Assembly (NCBI GenBank): GCA_016763095.1
Contig: JAESUK010000033.1
Coordinates: 1 to 16,775, forward strand
Origin: Alphaproteobacteria bacterium
Lineage (GTDB): Bacteria; Pseudomonadota; Alphaproteobacteria; Micavibrionales; Micavibrionaceae
DNA length: 16,775 bases
Direction: 5' to 3'
The first letter of the stretch is position 1. Every line of letters begins with the position of its first letter. This document shows, piece by piece, positions 7,360 to 13,152 of the stretch. Both the position numbers and the translations under genes were made by a program. The notes below the pieces were generated by a model. The model was not told the origin of the DNA. It made no database searches and saw nothing but the letters and a program-made list of their open reading frames with translations.

Positions 7360-8391
7360 ATGTTTAAGCGTTTTTCTTTCTTATCTTTTTGCGCTGTGGC
7401 GGCGCTGTCTTCTACGGCAGCTTTTGCTCAGACGGCAGGCGCGCCACCTCCTCCGACTGGTCAGGCCTACCAGAGTTTTGATTCTATTTTGCAAGAAGTT
7501 GTGTCGCCTCAGGGTGAGCGTGTTCCTGTGAAAGGGCAACCTGGTATGGAGCTTCCACAACAAAGTAGTTTGCCACAAGTAGAGCCAGAAGAAATACCTC
7601 TTTCTGAAGAAGCCTTCGATGCGGCTTTAACAGGTTCTATGCCATTATCGACGGATCAAATCCGTGAGTTTTTACGCAAATATGATGATACACAAAATGC
7701 TATCCAGACGCCTATTTATACAGCGCCAGAGCCTAAAATTATTATTGAAACGGTTTCTCTTGATCCTGGTGTGAAGCCAATAGAGATTAAAACGGCTGTT
7801 GGTTTTGTGACAACATTGAATTTTATTGATGTAACGGGTGAGCGTTGGCCAGTACAAGATATTGGTTGGGCGGGTGAATATGAAATATTGCAACCAGAAG
7901 ACAGTTCCAATGTTATTCGTGTAACGCCATTATCAGACTTTGGTGGAGGGAATATTTCTGTGCGCCTTGTCGATTTGAAAACACCTGTCATCTTGACGTT
8001 TAAAACTGATCGTGAGGAAGTGCATTATCGTGCAGATCTTCGTATCCCTGATTTGGGACCAGAAGCTTTACCACCATTGGTTGCAACACCGATATCAACA
8101 GTTGCTGGAAGCAAAGATATGACGGCAATATTGACGGGAGTTATTCCTCAAGCGGCTGAAAGACTTGTTGTATCAGGTGTAGATTCAAGAACCTCTGCTT
8201 ATGCATTGGATGGTTCTACATATGTTAGAACTCCACATGCTTTGTTGTCCCCAGGTTGGTCGGCATCAGTTAAATCTTCAGATGGTACGACAGTGTATCA
8301 AACTGGGGAGGCGCCTGTTCTTCTTCTTTCCGAAAATGGACGTATTATAAGAGCGTATTTGAAAAAGAAAGAGGCTGTTGATGGTTTGTAA
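7360..8391 (+). CDS. dotH: Type IVB secretion outer-membrane core protein DotH/IcmK
   Basis: DotH is part of the outer-membrane core ring of Dot/Icm systems, where it works with DotC, DotD and DotG. The N-terminus is a signal peptide with likely cleavage after AFA (residue 23), and no lipobox is visible. A Pro-rich linker (24-80) and a helical segment (81-115) precede the conserved beta-rich C-terminal half. Family landmarks are VGFVTTLNFIDVTGERWPVQD (147-167; longest piece shown), VRLVDLKTPVILTF (201-214), YRADLRIP (223-230), RLVVSGVDSR (268-277), YVRTPHALLSPGW (288-300) and APVLLLSENG (318-327). The 343-residue length is close to Legionella IcmK at about 360. The ATG has AGG 8 nt upstream. 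Its 3' end overlaps the start of dotG. Confidence 0.95.
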   Translation: MFKRFSFLSFCAVAALSSTAAFAQTAGAPPPPTGQAYQSFDSILQEVVSPQGERVPVKGQPGMELPQQSSLPQVEPEEIPLSEEAFDAALTGSMPLSTDQIREFLRKYDDTQNAIQTPIYTAPEPKIIIETVSLDPGVKPIEIKTAVGFVTTLNFIDVTGERWPVQDIGWAGEYEILQPEDSSNVIRVTPLSDFGGGNISVRLVDLKTPVILTFKTDREEVHYRADLRIPDLGPEALPPLVATPISTVAGSKDMTAILTGVIPQAAERLVVSGVDSRTSAYALDGSTYVRTPHALLSPGWSASVKSSDGTTVYQTGEAPVLLLSENGRIIRAYLKKKEAVDGL

Positions 8392-9739
8392 TATGATGGA
8401 TGAGATTCACGAAGAAGATCAAGATGTTGATTTCGAAGATTCCTTTGATGATTTTGGTGAAGGTCAACCAAAAGAGAAGAAGGGTCTGCCTAAGATTGCA
8501 ATCATAGGGGGCGCTGTTCTTCTTATTATTATTGTTATTTTAATGTTTGGTGGTTCTGATGAGGAGCTGGCTGGGTCTGTTGTTCGTGGTGGTTCTACTG
8601 TGAAGCAAGAGGTGGGAACGGAAGAGCTTGACCCTAATATGGTGGAGGCTCTTGAGACGCTTAATGAAGACCAGCGTAATTTGGCAGAAGATGGGCAAAC
8701 GAGCTTTATTCCTGTGCCAATTGCGCCTTCCCAAGATAAAATGAACGAAATGGCGATTGATGCTGAGGCTGTTGATCCATTGGAAACATGGAAAGCGATT
8801 CAAAATGAACGTGTCCAACAAGAAAGATTTCAACAATCAAATTTAGTTTTTCAGGATAACGCTGAGGCCCAACAAAGAAGAGATGCGGCACGTCAAGCCG
8901 CGTTAACACAGTTGGCGGAGGCAATGTCGACGCAAATGGTGGATATTGCATTGTCGAATGAAATTAAGCCGATGTCAGAAATGAAAATTACTTTAATTGA
9001 AGATGAAGTGCCTGTTGCGCTGGGTGTTGGTGATCCTCTTGCAAATGGTCAGTTTGCCCCAGTTACGGAGGCGCCTGCTGTTCAGATTATTGCTGCAACA
9101 ACGATTGAATATGCTCAAACACTGACAGAAGCAAATTCTGATGTTGATGGTCCTGTTCTTGCTGAATTGGTGACTGGTCCTTTGGCTGGAGCGCGTCTTC
9201 TTGGGACGTTCTCTAAAGAAGAAGAGTACCTTGTAATTGAATTTACAACGGCTGTTAAAGATGGCAAGTCATATCAGATTAATGCGATTGTTCTTGATCC
9301 TGAAACAACCTTGCCAGCTGTTGTGACTGATGTGGATCGTAGATGGTTTAGACGAGTTATTCTTCCTGCTGCTGCTGGATTTATTGAAGGCCTTGGAAGT
9401 GCTATTGCAGAAACAGCTGGAACTACAGTGAGTGTTGAAGGTGAAACTGTAACAGAGACAACAGAGGGGCTGAATACTGAAGAAGAGCTTGGAAAAGCGT
9501 TTGAATCCGCTGCAAATATTGTTGCTGAAATTATTCAGGATGAGGGTGCGGATGTTGAGACTATGGTTAAGGTCCGCGCAGGAACGCCAATTGGTATTCT
9601 TTTCCTTGCTCCTGTTTTTGAGGCTCCAGAAGTAAGTGTTGCTCCTGTATCGGGTGCTGCGGCTGCTAGTATGAATGCAGCGAATGTTGCTATTAATACG
9701 TCGAATGCTGCGAACAGCGTTGTGATGTCTATTCAATAA
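8381..9739 (+). CDS. dotG: Type IVB secretion core protein DotG/IcmE (short form)
   Basis: DotG is the VirB10/TrbI-like protein that spans both membranes and lines the secretion channel. This one has a strongly acidic N-terminus (about residues 7-30), a membrane helix near 39-57, a linker rich in Gln and Glu, and a C-terminal VirB10-like domain (about 235-420). Landmarks are the segment with ATTIEYAQTLTEANSD, VDGPVLAELVTGPLAGARLL, ATDVDRRWFR in the form VTDVDRRWFR, and VRAGTPIGILFLAPVF near the end. Legionella DotG is over 1000 residues, mostly pentapeptide-like repeats between helix and domain; that repeat region is missing here (452 residues). I chose ATG 8381 because AGAGG lies 6 nt upstream; it overlaps dotH by 11 bp. 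TTG 8378 and ATGs 8393/8396 are alternatives. Confidence 0.92.
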   Translation: MVCNMMDEIHEEDQDVDFEDSFDDFGEGQPKEKKGLPKIAIIGGAVLLIIIVILMFGGSDEELAGSVVRGGSTVKQEVGTEELDPNMVEALETLNEDQRNLAEDGQTSFIPVPIAPSQDKMNEMAIDAEAVDPLETWKAIQNERVQQERFQQSNLVFQDNAEAQQRRDAARQAALTQLAEAMSTQMVDIALSNEIKPMSEMKITLIEDEVPVALGVGDPLANGQFAPVTEAPAVQIIAATTIEYAQTLTEANSDVDGPVLAELVTGPLAGARLLGTFSKEEEYLVIEFTTAVKDGKSYQINAIVLDPETTLPAVVTDVDRRWFRRVILPAAAGFIEGLGSAIAETAGTTVSVEGETVTETTEGLNTEEELGKAFESAANIVAEIIQDEGADVETMVKVRAGTPIGILFLAPVFEAPEVSVAPVSGAAAASMNAANVAINTSNAANSVVMSIQ

Positions 9740-9762
9740 AAATATAAATTAGGACTTTTGGT

Positions 9763-10818
9763 ATGGTTGATATGTATGATAGTCAGTTTGACGATGAATT
9801 TGAAGATGAGTTCGAGGATGAATTTGAAGACGAGTTTGATGATGCGGAAGGTTCTGAAGACGATACGACGGCTCCCAAGAAGAAAAGTTCTTTTATGTTT
9901 ATGGCCATTATTGCGATCGTTGTTTTGCTTGGTGGTGGGTTTGTTGCCATGCAGTTTATGGGCGGCGGTGCGCCAGCTGTACCCGTTCAACAAACGGCTA
10001 CAGCTACTACGGATCAACAGCCAGGAGATGTTGCTGTAGAGGTTGATTCTGCGAAAATTATAGCAGCCAACGTGAACCGTATTGAAGATATGGGCGCTGT
10101 TGTTGCAAATGATATTATGTCACCTGCGGAAAACCAAAATGATTTCTTTAATGACTTTTCAAATGAGAGTGATGTTGTAACGCCAGATGTTACTATTACA
10201 GATAATTCTGTCGATGTTATGGATATGACAGGTATGTTGGATATAAGCGATGTGCAAGATAGTGTTTCTGTGGCTGATCCTGCCATGGTTGTAGATGCCC
10301 CAGAAGTTGCAAAACGTAAGATTATTGCACCTGTTAGTGTTATTACAAATTCATTAGAAGACCCAAAAACATTGTCACGTTTGGATGTTTTCGAAGATCG
10401 TTTGTCAACCTTAGAAAATTGGTCTACGACACAAAATAATTCAACAAAATCTTCTTCTGGCGATGATTCTGCAGCTCTTGCGGCGTTACGTAGTGAAGTT
10501 AAAAAATTGAGAGATGATATTAAAAGACTAAAAAGAGATACGCGGGTTTCTGCTAAGTCCTCTGCTGTGAAGTCTACATCTAATAAGAGTGTGTCTTCCA
10601 CTCCAGTTGTGAAGCCAAAAGCAAAGGCGACGCCTGCATGGGTAATTCGTAGTGCGCAACCAGGAAAAGCACTGCTCTCGTCTAATGCTTCAAATGGGAC
10701 TGTTTCTGTGAAGGTTGGAGATGTGCTTTCTAGCCTTGGCTCTATTCGTTCTATTGGTATTAATGATAAAGGTTTGTGGGAAGTAAAGGGAACACTATCC
10801 TCTGTTGTTGAGCGTTAA
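9763..10818 (+). CDS. dotF: Type IVB secretion protein DotF/IcmG
   Basis: DotF is an inner-membrane protein linked to the Dot/Icm core and once proposed to contact substrates. The 351 residues show an acidic cytoplasmic tail with four DEFE-type repeats (11-26), one membrane helix (about 45-65), a low-complexity periplasmic stretch, a predicted coiled coil (about 203-262, with RLDVFEDRLSTLENW and LRSEVKKLRDDIKRLKRD), and a C-terminal domain (290-349) with WVIRSAQPGKALL followed by VKVGDVLSSLGSI. That domain resembles the Legionella DotF end (YYIQAVIPGRAWLI). Legionella DotF is about 270 residues, so the linker is longer here. The start has AGGA 8 nt upstream. The gene follows dotG by 23 bp; a 155-bp AT-rich gap follows it. 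Confidence 0.88.
   Translation: MVDMYDSQFDDEFEDEFEDEFEDEFDDAEGSEDDTTAPKKKSSFMFMAIIAIVVLLGGGFVAMQFMGGGAPAVPVQQTATATTDQQPGDVAVEVDSAKIIAANVNRIEDMGAVVANDIMSPAENQNDFFNDFSNESDVVTPDVTITDNSVDVMDMTGMLDISDVQDSVSVADPAMVVDAPEVAKRKIIAPVSVITNSLEDPKTLSRLDVFEDRLSTLENWSTTQNNSTKSSSGDDSAALAALRSEVKKLRDDIKRLKRDTRVSAKSSAVKSTSNKSVSSTPVVKPKAKATPAWVIRSAQPGKALLSSNASNGTVSVKVGDVLSSLGSIRSIGINDKGLWEVKGTLSSVVER
9793..9840 (+). repeat. 12-bp tandem repeat in dotF encoding DEFE
   Basis: Four consecutive 12-bp units of the type GATGAATTTGAA (with GAG/TTC/GAC synonymous changes; the last codon is GAT) encode DEFE-DEFE-DEFE-DEFD. The synonymous differences between units suggest the repeat is kept for its protein sequence, or is old enough to have drifted at third positions. 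Confidence 0.85.
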
Positions 10819-10973
10819 TTTACGAGTATTTGCCCTTTTTTTGCCACATTTAATATTTAATTAATCTTTTCAAAGTATATTTTATATCAGGGTATTACAT
10901 CTCATTTTAGTTCAATGTTTGTAAAATGCCTCATAAATGTGATTTAATTATTATATAGCGAGGATTAAATAAT
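10819..10973 (+). other. AT-rich intergenic gap between dotF and the dotE-like gene
   Basis: 155 bp, very AT-rich, the longest gap inside the secretion block. It begins with a run of seven T (within 10840-10855) without a stable hairpin in front of it, so no intrinsic terminator is supported. It ends with GCGAGGA 9 nt before the next ATG. No -35/-10 pair with good spacing stood out, but the length and composition fit an internal promoter for the small membrane protein genes that follow. Confidence 0.4.
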
Positions 10974-12014
10974 ATGAAGACCATGAAAAACAACATTGTT
11001 GTTATGAAGCAGTTATTTTCTATAAAATACTGGGCTGCTTTCGTGTCTGTATTTGTTTTATCCCTCTTTAATAGTAGCGCAGCGTTTGCTGGTGGTGGTG
11101 GTTGTATCACTATCTTTGGTATTCCCCTTTGTTTTGGTGGTGGTGGTGCTGCTTGTGCCCTCGGTGGTTTTGCAGGGCTTGGTGACATTATCTGTAATTT
11201 GATTGCTGGTACTGCGTTGCTTCCAACGCTTCTTGCTGCTGTTTCGTATCTTATAGGGTTGTTCCTTGTAACAATGGCCGTAATTAAGACGAGAGAGCAT
11301 GTTGAAGACCCGCGTCAAACAACGATTTCTGAGCCTGTTAAAAGATTTGTTGCTGGTGGCGCGTTTTTAGCACTTCCTATCATGACAACTGCGGTTAAAA
11401 ATTCATTAACTGGTGGTGCTGCTGCTGGGGGGCTTGGCACTACATCTGGTATGGTGAGTGGTGTTCCAACTGCGGGTGGTCTGGATGCGATGCTCTTCTT
11501 CTTAATTTTGGATATATTCCAGCCTATGATGGCGCTGATTTCTGCCTTTGGGTATTTGGCAGGAATTATTCTTGTGATGATTGGTATTAGTCGTCTGCTC
11601 AAAAGTGCCCAGGATGGACCGAGGGGACCTGGTGGGATTGGAACTATATTTACCTTTATCACGGCTGGGCTTCTATTTTCAATTGATACAATTATGCGCG
11701 CTGCGACAGGATCTCTATTCGGTTTGACAAGTGTGAATTCATTTAGTGTTTTATCTACTTCGACAGGTGATGCGGCGGTTGACGGACATATTTTGTCTGT
11801 GATTAGCTCGGTCATTGGCTTTATGGTTCTTATTGGACTTATAGCATTTGTTCGTGGTATATTCATTTTGCGTGAGGTCGCCGAAGGAAGCGGTCAGGCA
11901 TCTCTTATGGCTGCAATGTCCCATATCATTGGTGGAGCATTGGCTGTAAATATGGGGAGTGTTATTAATGCTGTCCAAAGTACATTCGGTTTAAGTTTTG
12001 TAACTTTCGTTTAA
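10974..12014 (+). CDS. DotE/IcmC-like membrane protein with extra N-terminal DotP/IcmD-like module
   Basis: A 346-residue polytopic membrane protein in the place of icmC (dotE). Residues 1-39 look like a signal peptide or helix ending AFA, followed by a Gly/Cys-rich stretch with cysteines at 44, 53, 61 and 74. Residues 67-147 are clearly related to the next gene product, DotP; by hand about 31 of 80 positions are identical, including AAVSYL, HVE and AGG. Residues 168-250 repeat the same pattern (ISAFGYLAGIILVMIGISRL), and 271-345 (FVRGIFILRE, HIIGGALAVN) match the C-terminal half of DotE/TraQ-type proteins. Legionella DotE is about 194 residues and corresponds to residues 168-345 only. The role of these proteins in the inner membrane is poorly known. 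The ATG at 10974 has AGGA 9 nt upstream; ATG 10983 is an alternative. Confidence 0.82.
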   Translation: MKTMKNNIVVMKQLFSIKYWAAFVSVFVLSLFNSSAAFAGGGGCITIFGIPLCFGGGGAACALGGFAGLGDIICNLIAGTALLPTLLAAVSYLIGLFLVTMAVIKTREHVEDPRQTTISEPVKRFVAGGAFLALPIMTTAVKNSLTGGAAAGGLGTTSGMVSGVPTAGGLDAMLFFLILDIFQPMMALISAFGYLAGIILVMIGISRLLKSAQDGPRGPGGIGTIFTFITAGLLFSIDTIMRAATGSLFGLTSVNSFSVLSTSTGDAAVDGHILSVISSVIGFMVLIGLIAFVRGIFILREVAEGSGQASLMAAMSHIIGGALAVNMGSVINAVQSTFGLSFVTFV

Positions 12015-12035
12015 ATATTAAAAAAGGAAAATATT

Positions 12036-12425
12036 ATGTTTAAGAAAATTAACAACACAATGGTTGTTGCAAGTGCGACACTTGCAACTAGTATCCTCTT
12101 CAGTAACTCAGCATTTGCTGCTGTTGCTGCCGGTGGTAACAACTTTAACTCAATTGCTGGTAACTTGGTTGCTTCTATTGCGAGTTTCCCAACATTGATC
12201 TCAGCTGTTTCATACCTCTTTGGTATGCTGTTGATGGTTCTTGGTGTGATGAAAATTAAAGATCACGTGGAAAACCCAACACAAGAGCCACTTAAAAACG
12301 GTGCTATCCGTTTAGCAGCTGGTGGTGGACTGTTCGCTATTCCAATTCTTTCAGAAGCAGCGTTGTCTACAATCGGTACAGGGACAGCAGTTAGTCAATC
12401 ATCATTGAATGCGATGTCATTCTAA
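12036..12425 (+). CDS. dotP: Type IVB secretion membrane protein DotP/IcmD
   Basis: A 129-residue small membrane protein matching DotP/IcmD in size and position. It has an N-terminal signal-like segment ending SAFA (residue 28) and two hydrophobic helices (about 47-70 and 92-110) joined by the loop MKIKDHVENPTQEPL, which carries the family pattern K-x-K-x-H-x-x-N-P-x-Q. AGGA lies 7 nt before the ATG. It is 21 bp after the dotE-like gene and 12 bp before dotN. Its sequence resembles the N-terminal module of the gene before it, which suggests duplication of a DotP-type unit. Family members localise to the inner membrane; their exact function is unknown. Confidence 0.88.
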   Translation: MFKKINNTMVVASATLATSILFSNSAFAAVAAGGNNFNSIAGNLVASIASFPTLISAVSYLFGMLLMVLGVMKIKDHVENPTQEPLKNGAIRLAAGGGLFAIPILSEAALSTIGTGTAVSQSSLNAMSF

Positions 12426-12437
12426 TAAGGATTGATA

Positions 12438-13115
12438 ATGATACCTATTACAATCGGCATTGCTCAAAAGAGCAGTGCCTTTTTATCTGACAAGAATTCT
12501 GACCAGTATGCCTCTCTGAAAAGCAAAGTTTTAGAGCGTGATGATTATACATGTCAGTGTTGTGGTTTTAAGTCACAAAAATATCAAGATATATTGCTGA
12601 TTGATCAATCAGCGCCACCTAAAGAAAATAACCTGGCAACAGCGTGTATATTTTGCCATCAGTGTTTTTACTTAGATGATGTGGCTGAGATGCGTTCTGG
12701 TATTTTGTTGTGGTTGCCAGAAATTAGCCAAGCAGATTTACACCATATTGCGCGTGCGTTATATGTTGCCCGTATCTCGCAAGGGCCGATGTCAGAAACA
12801 GCGCGTAAAATTCTAGATACATTGATGATGCGTCGTGCGGATGTTCGTGAGCGTATTGGAACAGATGAGCCTACGGTTTTAACGAATGTTCTCAGAGATT
12901 ATGTGAGTCGTAAGAAATATGCAGAACGTGGAAAACGCCTTGATGGTGTGCGTTTATTTCCCTTGGATCGACGAATCATTAAGGAACAAGATTTGGAGTT
13001 TAATCAATTCCCACAAATTCTTGCCTATTGGAGATCAAAAGAAGGCCCTTTTAGCGGGAAAATCCCTAATAACTGGATTGATCTTTATAAGAATCTAGAG
13101 CACAATAGCGGATAA
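12438..13115 (+). CDS. dotN: Type IVB coupling-complex adaptor DotN/IcmJ
   Basis: DotN is a cytoplasmic zinc-binding protein with an HNH-like fold that attaches to the coupling protein DotL and links it to DotM and the IcmSW adaptors. In these 225 residues the block DDYTCQCCGFKSQKYQDI (35-52) matches the Legionella segment RYTCQFCGFQAREYQDI. The second cysteine cluster, ATACIFCHQCFYLDDV (67-82), matches TACCFCAQCFFLE. Likely zinc ligands are Cys39, Cys42 and cysteines from 70, 73 and 76. The helical remainder (LPEISQADLHHI onward) also fits. No catalytic HNH histidines are evident, so a nuclease role is unlikely. I set the start at ATG 12438 because AAGGA lies 6 nt upstream; a TTG at 12432 has no room for a ribosome site. 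DotL and DotM are not in the window. Confidence 0.92.
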   Translation: MIPITIGIAQKSSAFLSDKNSDQYASLKSKVLERDDYTCQCCGFKSQKYQDILLIDQSAPPKENNLATACIFCHQCFYLDDVAEMRSGILLWLPEISQADLHHIARALYVARISQGPMSETARKILDTLMMRRADVRERIGTDEPTVLTNVLRDYVSRKKYAERGKRLDGVRLFPLDRRIIKEQDLEFNQFPQILAYWRSKEGPFSGKIPNNWIDLYKNLEHNSG

Positions 13116-13152
13116 GTTTTTTTGTCATACATTTATATAAAATTAGTGGTCC

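Noticed and set aside
7390..7430. Lipoprotein reading of DotH (Cys at residue 11)
   Set aside because: The cysteine lies in the hydrophobic core of the signal and not after a lipobox; AFA before residue 24 is a normal signal peptidase I site.
9269..9736. 155-codon open frame on the minus strand
   Set aside because: Antisense to dotG; Asn/Ser/Arg-rich low-complexity product, no start signal, no family resemblance.
10014..10601. 195-codon open frame on the minus strand
   Set aside because: It lies wholly inside dotF in antisense; its Ser/Thr/Ile-rich composition reflects the complementary codons, it has no ribosome site and no recognisable domain.
10840..10856. T-run after dotF as intrinsic terminator
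   Set aside because: No stable GC-rich hairpin precedes the seven T residues.
11315..11866. 183-codon open frame on the minus strand
   Set aside because: Antisense shadow of the DotE-like gene, which itself shows clear family motifs and repeats.
12432..12437. TTG at 12432 as start of dotN
   Set aside because: The AAGGA ribosome site directly abuts it; ATG 12438 with a 6-nt spacing is the fitting start.
12540..12670. HNH endonuclease reading of the dotN product
   Set aside because: The paired cysteine clusters are present but no catalytic His-Asn-His set is evident, and the sequence and position match DotN/IcmJ, a structural adaptor.
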